A stretch of 64,000 nucleotides of DNA, from NCBI RefSeq assembly GCF_000196495.1, contig NC_011312.1, positions 1,364,001 to 1,428,000 on the forward strand, in the 5' to 3' direction. The translations under genes and the position numbers were made by a program. This stretch comes from Aliivibrio salmonicida LFI1238. Its GTDB lineage: Bacteria; Pseudomonadota; Gammaproteobacteria; Enterobacterales; Vibrionaceae. Below, one piece after another: positions 1-7,967 of the stretch. The notes under the pieces were generated by a model. That model was not told the DNA's origin. It worked only from the letters and a program-made list of their open reading frames with translations, and did no database searches. The stretch's first letter is position 1, and each line of letters begins with the position of its first letter.

Positions 1-456
1 CTTGTTTGGGTTTCGGTTTTTTCTGGAACCGCTGTTCACATGGATACGGAAACGAACGGTGGATTGAATGATATATTAAGTAATGGTGGTATTGAGCAAT
101 TATTGTATTACATCGTACATCAATTACCATTTGGTGGAGTAACATCGTTTTTCTTAGTCTTAGTTGCTTTTATTTCTTACGTAACCGCGGCCGATTCGAG
201 TACGGATGCGATTGGTGATCTTTGTACTAAAGGGTTCAACTCCGATTCAGAAGACGGTACGTCATTACCGATTAAGATGCTCTGGGGAACGATCATTGGT
301 TTGGTTGCTTGGATAATGGTGAGTACGGTTGGTATCGATGGGGTTAAACAGTTGTCTAATTTAGGCGGATTACCTGCAACTATTATTATTCTCTGTTGTA
401 GCTTAACTCTGATTTATTGGATACGAAAACCAGAGATGCTTACCGGAAAGAAATAA
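1..456 (+). CDS. BCCT family transporter, C-terminal part (cut by window start)
   Basis: The open frame runs in from base 1, so only the last ~151 residues of a betaine/carnitine/choline-type inner-membrane symporter are present. Diagnostic pieces are the start WVSVFSGTAVHMD and the motif VTAADSSTDAIGDLC, which matches the conserved late-helix region of BCCT proteins, followed by two further hydrophobic helices (about bases 280-435) and a short charged tail. The family imports quaternary ammonium osmolytes or precursors using Na+ or H+. The ATG at base 40 is internal and is not the true start. A strong terminator follows. A second, complete BCCT gene lies at 28050. The substrate cannot be told from this fragment. 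Confidence 0.85.
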   Translation, partial: LVWVSVFSGTAVHMDTETNGGLNDILSNGGIEQLLYYIVHQLPFGGVTSFFLVLVAFISYVTAADSSTDAIGDLCTKGFNSDSEDGTSLPIKMLWGTIIGLVAWIMVSTVGIDGVKQLSNLGGLPATIIILCCSLTLIYWIRKPEMLTGKK

Positions 457-482
457 TCGTGAGTACAGCGTAAAATAAAAAG

Positions 483-513
483 ATCGCAGCCATTAATAAG
501 CTGCGATTTTTTT
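483..513 (+). terminator. Rho-independent terminator after the BCCT gene
   Basis: An 8-bp perfect stem (ATCGCAGC / GCTGCGAT) with a 9-nt loop is followed by seven T, 27 bases after the BCCT stop codon. The rest of the 307-base gap before cbpA holds no gene I can support. Confidence 0.85.
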
Positions 514-707
514 ATAATGGGATTACAGTGAGAAAGATATTACGTTTACGTCATTATTATTCTATTTATTAATACTTAAATAGAGTGATTTTGTGTGGAA
601 ATTGGCAATGTAAAGAAGATAAATGGCAAGAACTTACCGCATAATGTGAGATAGATCTTGACCTTAATCTGATAGGACATAAACTCCATTGATTAGTATT
701 ATTTTAT

Positions 708-739
708 AACAGGCGTTTGAGCTCTCTCTGACGCCTGTT
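708..739. other. Inverted repeat upstream of cbpA
   Basis: AACAGGCGT and ACGCCTGTT form a 9-bp perfect stem around a 14-base spacer, 25 bases before the cbpA start. T-rich sequence lies on the left (ATTATTTTAT), so it could be a terminator remnant read on the minus strand or a 5'-UTR hairpin. Function is not shown by the sequence. Confidence 0.4.
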
Positions 740-763
740 TCTATTCATTGACGAGGTTGAGTC

Positions 764-1657
764 ATGTCTAAACGTGATTATTATGAAGTCCTTGGTGTCT
801 CTAAAAGCAGCACAGAAAAAGAGATTAAAAAAGCGTACAAACGTCTTGCGATGAAATACCACCCAGATAAGAATCAGGGTGATCCACAAGCCGCAGACAA
901 GTTCAAAGAAATCAAAGAAGCGTATGAAATTTTAACGGATGCCGATAAACGCGGGCAATACGATGATTATGGTCACGCTGCATTCCAAAATGGTGGCTCA
1001 GGTGGCGGTGGCTTTGGTGGTCAGAGCCAAGGCTACGGCGGATTTGAAGATATTTTTGGTGGTGCATTTGGCGGCGGCGGGCGCAGTCGTGGTGGGTTTG
1101 AAGACATGTTCTCTCAACAACGTCGTCCTCGTCCACAAAAAGGCCAAGATCGTCAGTTTAACTTAACAGTTGAATTTGCGGATGCCATTAATGGGTGTGA
1201 GCAAGTCATCGAATTACCAATTAATGGCGAGAATAAAAAAATCAACGTCAAAGTACCTGCGGGTATTGATGATGGTGAGAAAATTCGCTTTTCTGGTAAA
1301 GGCGAATCTGGAGCCAATGGTGGTCCGGCTGGGGATTTATTAATTCAAATTAATACTCGTCCTCATGAGATTTTAAAACGTGATGGTAACGATTTAATTT
1401 GCCCTGTTACAATGGATTTTGCAACCGCAGCCCTTGGTGGTGAAGTTGAGATCCAAACGTTAGAAAGCCGCTTTAAATTGAAAGTGCCAGCAGGTACTCA
1501 AAGTGGTCGTAAATTCCGAATGAAAGATAAAGGCGTGAAAGGCCGTAAAGGAATTACAGGGGATCTAATGGTAGAAATTATCGTAGCGACTCCGACAAAT
1601 CTAACGGATAAGCAAAAAGAATTATTGATGGCGTTTAGAGATCTAGCGACGGCATAA
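764..1657 (+). CDS. cbpA: CbpA-like DnaJ-family co-chaperone
   Basis: A 297-residue Hsp40 protein. Residues 1-70 are a J domain with the HPDKN motif (about 33-37) that stimulates DnaK ATPase. A Gly/Phe-rich linker covers about 76-125, and two C-terminal beta-sandwich substrate-binding domains cover about 130-290. The CxxCxGxG zinc fingers of true DnaJ are absent, and with the ~300-residue length this points to CbpA (curved-DNA-binding protein), an E. coli stress co-chaperone that also binds nucleoid DNA. Start: ATG 764 is preceded by GAGGT at suitable spacing. No cbpM modulator gene follows; after a terminator the next feature is IS66 copy 1, so a downstream partner may have been displaced. 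Confidence 0.88.
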   Translation: MSKRDYYEVLGVSKSSTEKEIKKAYKRLAMKYHPDKNQGDPQAADKFKEIKEAYEILTDADKRGQYDDYGHAAFQNGGSGGGGFGGQSQGYGGFEDIFGGAFGGGGRSRGGFEDMFSQQRRPRPQKGQDRQFNLTVEFADAINGCEQVIELPINGENKKINVKVPAGIDDGEKIRFSGKGESGANGGPAGDLLIQINTRPHEILKRDGNDLICPVTMDFATAALGGEVEIQTLESRFKLKVPAGTQSGRKFRMKDKGVKGRKGITGDLMVEIIVATPTNLTDKQKELLMAFRDLATA

Positions 1658-1680
1658 AACACCAATATTTCGAAATTGGA

Positions 1681-1726
1681 AGGCATGAACGATGAATATA
1701 TTATTCAGATTGTTCGTGCCTTTTTT
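1681..1726 (+). terminator. Terminator after cbpA
   Basis: AGGCATGAAC pairs with GTTCGTGCCT (10 bp, one G-U) around a long AT-rich loop, followed by six T. It starts 24 bases after the cbpA stop. Confidence 0.8.
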
Positions 1727-1833
1727 GTCTCTGTATTTTTGATGCTATAAGCGTAAGCGTGCGGGGAACTACACCTAACAAATAAAATTCATTATGCGTA
1801 TCTTACGATCTTTCATTTAACGAGAACGTAATT

Positions 1834-2148
1834 ATGCAAAAAGATAAAAAGAGAACACCAGAGCAATGGCACGCTCTATTTGAATCTCAGCAATCTAGCA
1901 AGCTTAGTGCCGCTGAATTTTGTCGTAACCATAATATTCTGCCAAAGACATTTAGTGCACGTAAAGCACGATGGAAACAAAAGATTAACGCTTCTACTTT
2001 CTTGAAAGTAGAAGCGTTAACATCAACTATCATCGCCACTCCACAATTACCAGATATTCAACTTTCTATCGGAAAATTGCGATTAACATTGCCAGCTAAT
2101 ACTGAACCTCACTGGATAGGACTCTTATTAAAAGGGTATCAATCATGA
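1834..2148 (+). CDS. tnpA: IS66 accessory protein TnpA (copy 1)
   Basis: A 104-residue accessory protein of three-gene IS66 elements. The N-terminal half (EQWHALFESQQSSKLSAAEF) resembles a helix-turn-helix region and the middle is basic (SARKARWKQKI). The stop overlaps the tnpB start (ATCATGA), which suggests translational coupling. The protein is identical in all five copies. Its exact role in transposition is unsettled for the family. The coding sequence contains a perfect 17-bp inverted repeat (1985-2020). Confidence 0.92.
   Translation: MQKDKKRTPEQWHALFESQQSSKLSAAEFCRNHNILPKTFSARKARWKQKINASTFLKVEALTSTIIATPQLPDIQLSIGKLRLTLPANTEPHWIGLLLKGYQS
1985..2020 (+). repeat. 17-bp perfect inverted repeat inside tnpA
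   Basis: A 17-base arm (1985-2001, beginning TTAACGCTTC) is followed by two bases (TT) and its exact reverse complement (2004-2020). The same structure occurs at 10137-10172, 23581-23616, 36647-36682 and 61680-61715. In mRNA this would be a very stable hairpin in the middle of tnpA. Confidence 0.95.
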
Positions 2149-2492
2149 ATGTATTTACTGATGTTTCCACCATTTATCTTCATCGTGATTTTGTCGATTT
2201 TCGCAAGGCCATTAATGGCCTTGTCGTGATTGTTGAGCAAGAAATGCAACTATCACCGTTTAGTGATGCTCTATTTATATTTTGCAATAAGCCTCGTGAT
2301 AAACTCAAAATATTGTATTGGGATAAAACAGGATTCGCTTTATGGTACAAGCGATTAGATGAAGACCGCTTCAAATGGCCACGAAATATAAATAACGATA
2401 CGTTAGCATTATCAGAGCAGCAACTGACACTGCTATTACAAGGTTTTGATATCTTAGGACATCAACCGGTACATTATCAAACAACCCTTTAA
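2145..2492 (+). CDS. tnpB: IS66 Orf2/TnpB protein (copy 1)
   Basis: A 115-residue IS66 TnpB protein, recognised by DFRKAINGLVVIVEQEM, KLKILYWDKTGFALWYKRLD and the RFKWP motif typical of the IS66 Orf2 family. The ATG lies inside the end of tnpA. It is required with TnpA and TnpC for transposition of three-gene IS66 elements (family knowledge); biochemical function unknown. The frame is intact here and in copies 3 and 4, and broken in copies 2 and 5. Confidence 0.93.
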   Translation: MNVFTDVSTIYLHRDFVDFRKAINGLVVIVEQEMQLSPFSDALFIFCNKPRDKLKILYWDKTGFALWYKRLDEDRFKWPRNINNDTLALSEQQLTLLLQGFDILGHQPVHYQTTL

Positions 2493-2563
2493 ATAGTTGA
2501 TTCTCAGTCAAGAATAGGAGGCAACCGATTGATTACCTGTATTATCGTTATATAGTCATCTAC

Positions 2564-4050
2564 ATGACTGATAAAATAAAACCACTTCCTGATACCATTG
2601 ACGAGCTGAAAGCACTTGTGCTTCAGCTTGAAAATAAATATAACCGTCTTCTAGAGCAATTTCGGCTGGCTCAACATCAGCGCTTTGGTAAAAGCAGTGA
2701 ATCTGACTCGACTCAATTTGATTTATTCAATGAAACAGAAGAAGAAATCATCATTGAAAATGATGACACACAAACGATTACCTACACTCGTCAAAAGCCA
2801 AAACGCCAACGCTTACCTGAAGACTTACCGCGTACTGTTATTATCCACGACATAAAAGATAAAACTTGTAAGTGTTGCGGTCTAGAGATGCATGCGATGG
2901 GTAAAGACATCAGTGAAAAGTTGGAATTTGTACCAGCTAAAGTGGAAGTTATTCAACATGTTCGTCCTAAATATGCTTGCCGAAATTGTGAAAAAAACAA
3001 TACTTCAGTAGACATTAAACAAGCCCCAATGCCAGCGTCACCAATCCCTAAAGGGATTGCGACCGCAAGTTTACTTGCTCAAATTATTACGGCTAAATTT
3101 CAATACAGTCTTCCACTTTATCGTCAAGAAACGTTATTTCAGCAATGGGGTATCATTATTGGACGGCGAACGATGGCGGATTGGTTAATAAAATGCTCGG
3201 TACTATTTACCCCTCTTAATAACGAGTACATCGTATTTTGCTTGAACAACCCACTCTGCATTGTGATGAAACAACGGTAAATGTGTTGGATGTTGAAAAA
3301 GCAAAATGTTATATGTGGGTCTACTGCTCTGGCTATGATTCTCCAGGCTCTGGTGTTTTGCCTGGAATTGTACTTTATGATTATCAATCTAGCAGGCATG
3401 GCTACCATCCAGTTAACTTTTTAAAAGGTTATAACGGGTATTTACATACCGATGGTTACCAAGGTTATGAACAAACTGAAGCGATTTTAGTTGGCTGTTG
3501 GGCACACGCACGTCGACGATTTATTGAGGCTCAACGTGTTCAAGTAAAAGGGAAAACAGGGAGTGCAGATTGGGTATTGAGTAAAATCCAAAAGCTATAC
3601 CGGATCGAATCGTTATTAAAAGAGGCTTCCCCTGAAGCCAAGTATGTTGCTAGGCAGACAGAAGCCCGCGATTTACTTAAAGAGCTCCGTGATTGGCTTG
3701 ATAGCGCAGTTAGTCGAGTATCACCTAAAACAAAATTAGGTGAGGCGATTAGCTATACATTAAATCAATGGGATAAATTAGTTCGTTATATTGATGATGG
3801 ATTGTTATCTATTGATAACAATCGAGCAGAGCGAGCGGTTAAACCGTTTGTTATCGGCCGGAAAAACTGGTTATTTTCGGGTTCAACGGCTGGTGCAGAT
3901 TCAAGTGCAATGCTTTACAGCATTGTAGAAACAGCAAAGGCAAACGGATTAATCCCTTACGATTATATTAGGTATTGTCTAGATCGTTTATGTGTTGGAT
4001 CGCCAGATATCGATTCACTTTTACCTTGGAATGTAAAAGACAAGGTGTAG
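2564..4050 (+). pseudogene. tnpC: IS66 transposase TnpC, frameshifted (copy 1)
   Basis: Compared with the intact 495-residue TnpC of copy 3, one T is missing near 3226 (GAGTACATCG instead of GAGTTACATCG). The frame shifts at about residue 222 and stops at 3280. The second half, with the later DDE catalytic region, stays open in another frame to the normal stop. The N-terminal coiled region and the CxxC...CxxC zinc-binding segment (KCCGLE ... CRNCEKN) are intact. This copy could still move if TnpC were supplied in trans by copy 3 or 4. Confidence 0.9.
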
Positions 4051-4062
4051 TTCCCCGCACGC

Positions 4063-4197
4063 TTACTTAGTTTCTACATCAAATGTCATTAATAACAGTC
4101 CAAAAAGTACTAATGATTGAACGATCATGAATAATGTACCTAGCCAGAATTGCTTGCGACTAATACGTCCTTGAAAAGAAAATAAGATGTCTTTCAT
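4063..4197 (-). pseudogene. DUF805 family membrane protein, N-terminal remnant cut by IS66
   Basis: Read on the minus strand from ATG 4197, the frame gives MKDILFSFQGRISRKQFWLG and then one hydrophobic helix, the signature start of DUF805 inner-membrane proteins. The reading frame hits the IS66 end after 43 codons. The inverted repeat supplies the last base of a Lys codon and then an in-frame TAA, leaving a 44-residue product. The rest of the gene (typically over 100 residues) is not in this window, which fits the missing target duplication on this side of copy 1. Function of DUF805 proteins is unknown. Confidence 0.8.
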
Positions 4198-4339
4198 TTT
4201 TATATTACCGGTCTATTTAATTACCAACAGGGCAATTATTATGGAGCTGAATTATACTAAACTACAGAGAGGCATGTTGCCTAAATCCATAGGCAATTAA
4301 TGTTATTTGCTAGAGAAAAGCACCTTATGTTGTTCTCGA

Positions 4340-5143
4340 TTATCTAATGCTGTCGATAGTCGATGAGATTTTATCGATAAGCAATTTGGCACTGTCACTT
4401 CTTAATTGAAATAAGGTCATAAAAATTAAATCGGTAATGACGTTTTGTGCCGTACGAGATGAAATGGATGAACTGCGAAACTGACGTTCATCTGCAATGG
4501 TATCAATACAATAGCTTGCGACTTTCCTTAATGGACTTTTCTTCGTAGAGGTAAGGGCAATAACCGTCGCTCCTTTTTCTATTGCCATTTGTACATCTGT
4601 GTTTGATAGCGTATTCGCGGTAGCGATTTGGACATGACTGTCTTGTTCTGATAACGCTGTCATTCCAATCTTTAGTAATTTAAAGGACAGATCTTTTGCG
4701 GTTAATGCGGATCCTCCAATACCAATAATTTGAATTCGGTTAGCATTGTTTAATAACGAGATAATGTGTTCAAACTCTTGGTAATCAATGGCGTTGGTGG
4801 TAGCAACTAAGGCGTGGTGTTTTTCTTGAACCAGTTTTTGAGCCATTGTTAATGAAGAATCATCACTGTGGATTTTATTGTGGATTGGCTTTTCTGGTTC
4901 GAGGATGGCGTGCTTTCTTCCTATGTCTTCAATTATGGCCAATTTAAAAGCAGTGAATCCTTTAAAGCCCAATTTTTGCGTTAGCTTAATGATGCTAGAT
5001 TGAGAAACTTGAACTCTATTTGCCAATTCTTGGCTAGAGTAGGCACCGATTGCCGCAGGCTGTTCTAGTATAAAATCTAAAATTTTAATGCCATTGGCTG
5101 ACAAATTGCTTCTCTGATTTTGTATCTTTTCTAAAATACTCAT
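4340..5143 (-). CDS. murR: MurR/RpiR-family transcriptional regulator
   Basis: A 267-residue regulator with an N-terminal RpiR-type helix-turn-helix (about 1-75; NRVQVSQSSIIKLTQKLGF) and a C-terminal SIS sugar-phosphate isomerase domain (about 125-260; IQIIGIGGSALTAKDLSFKL and VIALTSTKKSPLRK). Such proteins sense a phosphosugar. It is divergent from murQ, so the expected ligand is N-acetylmuramic acid 6-phosphate and the expected role repression of murQP, as for E. coli MurR. The symbol rests on this context. The frame is intact although the neighbouring transporter is destroyed. Confidence 0.8.
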   Translation of the reverse strand: MSILEKIQNQRSNLSANGIKILDFILEQPAAIGAYSSQELANRVQVSQSSIIKLTQKLGFKGFTAFKLAIIEDIGRKHAILEPEKPIHNKIHSDDSSLTMAQKLVQEKHHALVATTNAIDYQEFEHIISLLNNANRIQIIGIGGSALTAKDLSFKLLKIGMTALSEQDSHVQIATANTLSNTDVQMAIEKGATVIALTSTKKSPLRKVASYCIDTIADERQFRSSSISSRTAQNVITDLIFMTLFQLRSDSAKLLIDKISSTIDSIR

Positions 5144-5278
5144 AATGCCTATCTTTTTTTGAATTAATTATTCCAAATTTACTCTTATTATTCTTGATTG
5201 GTTTATTGTTTTTATCTTATTGAAAATTAATGGTTTGTTTCTGTTATTTAACGTGTTCTATCTTACTGTTAATTTTGT

Positions 5279-5309
5279 TTATTCCACTTATTTTGAGAGT
5301 TTAGAATAA
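5279..5309. promoter_or_regulatory. Candidate MurR operator in the murR-murQ intergenic region
   Basis: TTATTC and its inverted partner GAATAA lie 19 bases apart in the AT-rich spacer between the divergent genes, where an RpiR-family regulator would be expected to bind. A further ATTATTCC occurs near 5168. This is pattern only and the composition is AT-rich. Confidence 0.25.
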
Positions 5310-5404
5310 CTTTTGTTGTGATTTTGGTCACTAAATGGAATTTTTTATTCTTTATGATGGCAACCATTGAAATTGAGAATTTATCTTTTGAAGAGAACGC
5401 CATT

Positions 5405-6307
5405 ATGAAAATTGATCTAACCACATTGGTAACAGAAAGCCGTAATCAAGCAAGTGAGCAAATAGATGTGTTATCAACCGTAGAAATGTTGACGGTTATT
5501 AATAAAGAAGACCAGAAAGTGGCGTTAGCCGTTGAAGCTATTTTGCCTCAAATCGCTGAAGTTGTAGATGCAATTGCTGTGGCGTTTCAATGTGGTGGGC
5601 GTTTGATTTATATCGGTGCAGGCACATCTGGCCGCTTAGGTATTTTGGATGCAAGTGAATGCCCTCCAACCTACGGCTCTAATCCTGACCTGGTTGTGGG
5701 TTTAATTGCTGGCGGTCATAAAGCGATTTTAAAAGCAGTAGAAAATGCAGAAGACAACCGTGAATTAGGCGCATCAGATCTGCAAGATTTGGGATTGAAC
5801 GAGAAAGACGTGCTAGTGGGTATTGCCGCGAGTGGACGTACTCCTTATGTTCTTGGTGCGATGGCATACGCAAAATCAGTCGGTGCAACCGTAGCAACGC
5901 TGAGTTGTAACCCAAATAGCCCAATGACAGAACTGGCAGACATCAATATGACACCAGTTGTTGGCCCTGAAATCGTAACTGGCTCTTCTCGTATGAAAGC
6001 CGGAACGGCTCAAAAATTGGTTCTGAACATGTTAACAACCGGAGCGATGATCCGCACTGGTAAAGTATTTGGTAACTTGATGGTTGATGTCGAAGCAACC
6101 AATGCAAAATTAGTACAGAGACAAAAGAATATTGTTATTGAGGCTACGGGCTGTTCAGAAACGGAAGCCGCAGAGTCGTTATCTCAATGTAATAACCACT
6201 GTAAGACAGCGATTCTTATTGTGTTGTCTGGGCTCGATGCGAAAAGTGCGACAGACAAATTGACGGAATATAATGGATTTATTCGCGATGCACTCGCTAA
6301 TAGCTAA
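5405..6307 (+). CDS. murQ: N-acetylmuramic acid 6-phosphate etherase MurQ
   Basis: MurQ cleaves the lactyl ether of MurNAc-6-phosphate to GlcNAc-6-phosphate and D-lactate in the cytoplasm, feeding wall-derived sugar into glycolysis. The protein has 300 residues from ATG 5405. That start gives the family N-terminus (MKIDLTTLVTESRNQASEQID) and has GAGAA upstream; an earlier in-frame start at 5318 would add 29 atypical residues. SIS domain motifs are clear: RLIYIGAGTSGRLGILDASE (phosphosugar binding), VLVGIAASGRTPYVLGAM, and VTGSSRMKAGTAQKLVLNM. All key regions are present, so the enzyme looks functional while its transporter partner murP is broken. Confidence 0.95.
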   Translation: MKIDLTTLVTESRNQASEQIDVLSTVEMLTVINKEDQKVALAVEAILPQIAEVVDAIAVAFQCGGRLIYIGAGTSGRLGILDASECPPTYGSNPDLVVGLIAGGHKAILKAVENAEDNRELGASDLQDLGLNEKDVLVGIAASGRTPYVLGAMAYAKSVGATVATLSCNPNSPMTELADINMTPVVGPEIVTGSSRMKAGTAQKLVLNMLTTGAMIRTGKVFGNLMVDVEATNAKLVQRQKNIVIEATGCSETEAAESLSQCNNHCKTAILIVLSGLDAKSATDKLTEYNGFIRDALANS

Positions 6308-6366
6308 CCAGACTATGCAGATCAATATGGTCTGCAATAGCCTCTAGATTGAGAAAGGAAAATGGC

Positions 6367-7165
6367 ATGGCCAAGATAACGACATCAATGGTACAAGAGA
6401 TATTAAACGCAATTGGTGGCAAAAATAATGTCATTAAATGTGGCAACTGTATGACGCGTTTACGTCTTACTTTGCATGATGACAGCTTAGCGAATCGAGA
6501 TACGATTAAACGCATTGCAGGTGTGATGGGTTTGGTTGAAAGTGATGATCAATTTCAAATCGTTTTAGGCGCAGGAAAAGCACAAACTGCCGCTGAAATG
6601 ATGAATGAAATGATGGAGGGAGAAGACAATAGCGACACGCCTGATTCGTCAAAACAAAAAGAGTTGAAAGACGTTGCTTCTGAGCATAAACAGAAACTAA
6701 AAAGAAACAAACGAGTGCAACACAGCGATTTTTAAGTAAATTTGCGACCATCTTTACTCCGTTAATTCCGGGTTTCATTGCCGCTGGTTTGTTATTGGGT
6801 TTTGCTACGCTATTAGATCAACTTTATATCATGGGAAATGAATCTCCAAATGCCAATTTGGTTTCTTAGGTATAGGTGAGCCGCTTATTTATGGTGTGAC
6901 ATTACCACGAGTAAAACCGTTTATTACGGCGTGTATTGGTGGGTCTGCCGGTGGTTTCTTTATCGGATTAGTGTCTTACATGGGATTACCAGTGGGTTTG
7001 AATACGGTATTTGGTCCATCAGGTATTGTCGCATTACCATTAATGACATCAAGCGCGGGTATTTTTGCAGGTATGCTTGTGTTTGCTGCGGGCTTAGTGA
7101 TTTCTTATGCGGTTGGCTTTATTGCAACGTGGTTCTTTGGCACAAAAAATGTCGATTTAAGCTAA
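6367..7165 (+). pseudogene. murP: MurNAc PTS transporter EIIBC (MurP), degraded
   Basis: The gene begins at ATG 6367 after AAAGGA, 59 bases past murQ. The EIIB domain is intact (residues 1-~90) with phosphorylatable Cys28 in NCMTRLRL. The frame is lost in the linker and stops at 6735, while the EIIC start (SKFATIFTPLIPGFIAAGLL) continues in another frame to a stop near 6868. There the sequence jumps directly to FLGIGEPLIYGVTLP, a late EIIC motif, and runs to 7165. Roughly 200 codons of the membrane domain (the family is ~470-480 residues) are deleted. At least one frameshift plus this deletion make a working permease impossible. Confidence 0.9.
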
Positions 7166-7221
7166 GCTTAGTATTGAAAAAATAAAGAACGAATAAGTAC
7201 TTTCCCCTATAAGTACGTTAA

Positions 7222-7254
7222 GGCCTCGCAGGTACCACTGTGAGGTCTTTTTTT
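7222..7254 (+). terminator. Terminator after the murQP region
   Basis: GGCCTCGCAG pairs with CTGTGAGGTC (10 bp, two G-U) around a six-base loop and is followed by seven T. Confidence 0.8.
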
Positions 7255-7317
7255 ATGCCTAGCTAAGCAACAAGAATCGCGTACAATGCCTTCAATTCTC
7301 AATAGTTAGGAAAGCCA

Positions 7318-7857
7318 GTGGCTATCAAACCAACCATCTACAAATTTCGTATCGCGTTAACAGACTTGAATCGTGATCATTATGATTCAGTAAGCTTAAC
7401 CATTGCTCAGCACCCATCAGAAAGTGAAGAGCGTATGATGGCTCGTGTATTGGCATTTTGTTTGAATGCTGAAGAGCGTTTAACGTTTACGAAAGGATTG
7501 TCTGCGATTGATGAGCCGGATATTTGGGTTCGTGAATACGATGATACGATCTCTCTTTGGATTGATGCAGGTGAGCCTGATCCTGAGCGTATGAAAAAAG
7601 CGTCACGCCAGTCTAAAGTGACTAAGGTGTACAGCTTTAACTCAAAATCTGAAGTGTGGTGGAAGCAAAACCAAAGTAAATTCAAACAGTATCCTGTTGA
7701 TGTGGTTCGTTTTGATTCTGTTCAAATACACTCATTTTCTGCATTGTTAGAAAGAACGATGGAAATGTCAGTGATGATCACAGGCGATTCAGCGTTTATT
7801 TCAGCTGCGAAAGGTGACTGCGAAGTGACATGGGAAACCTTGCAATCGGTTGAATAA
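7318..7857 (+). CDS. yaeQ: YaeQ family protein
   Basis: A 179-residue protein matching YaeQ over its whole length (KPTIYKFRIALTDLNRDHYD, PDIWVREYDDTISLWIDAG, KVYSFNSKSEVWWKQN). The family has a nuclease-like alpha/beta fold. It was once proposed to affect RfaH-linked transcription, but its role is unproven. Start: GTG at 7318 with TAGGAAAG upstream; no in-frame ATG lies near. It stands alone between two terminators. Confidence 0.92.
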   Translation: MAIKPTIYKFRIALTDLNRDHYDSVSLTIAQHPSESEERMMARVLAFCLNAEERLTFTKGLSAIDEPDIWVREYDDTISLWIDAGEPDPERMKKASRQSKVTKVYSFNSKSEVWWKQNQSKFKQYPVDVVRFDSVQIHSFSALLERTMEMSVMITGDSAFISAAKGDCEVTWETLQSVE

Positions 7858-7911
7858 ATTCGAAAGGGTAAGCGTGTAATACTGCTGTTTCCTTTCTAAC
7901 ATCTAGTTCAT

Positions 7912-7952
7912 AATGCCTTCTGATATTACTATCATAATAGAAGGCATTTTTT
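7912..7952 (+). terminator. Terminator after yaeQ, abutting the next gene
   Basis: AATGCCTTCT and AGAAGGCATT form a 10-bp perfect stem with a 17-base loop and a run of six T. The T run ends one base before an ATG at 7953 that is in frame with the following TSUP gene, so that ATG is unlikely to be the start. Confidence 0.8.
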
Positions 7953-7967
7953 ATGGAGCTTCCTCTA

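Larger units (their letters stand above)
1753..4066 (+). mobile_element. IS66-family insertion sequence, copy 1 (2314 bp)
   Basis: The ends are a terminal inverted repeat of at least 23 bp beginning GTAAGCGTGCGGGGAACTAC, the same in all five copies. Gene order is tnpA-tnpB-tnpC. The flanking 8-mers are CTATAAGC (left) and TTAGTTTC (right), so there is no target duplication, although clean copies 4 and 5 in this window have 8-bp duplications. This copy is therefore probably a recombinant of two elements or borders a rearrangement. It lacks one T in tnpC relative to the intact copies. Confidence 0.95.

Noticed and set aside
5318..5404. Upstream start of murQ at 5318
   Set aside because: It would add 29 residues absent from MurQ proteins; ATG 5405 gives the family N-terminus.
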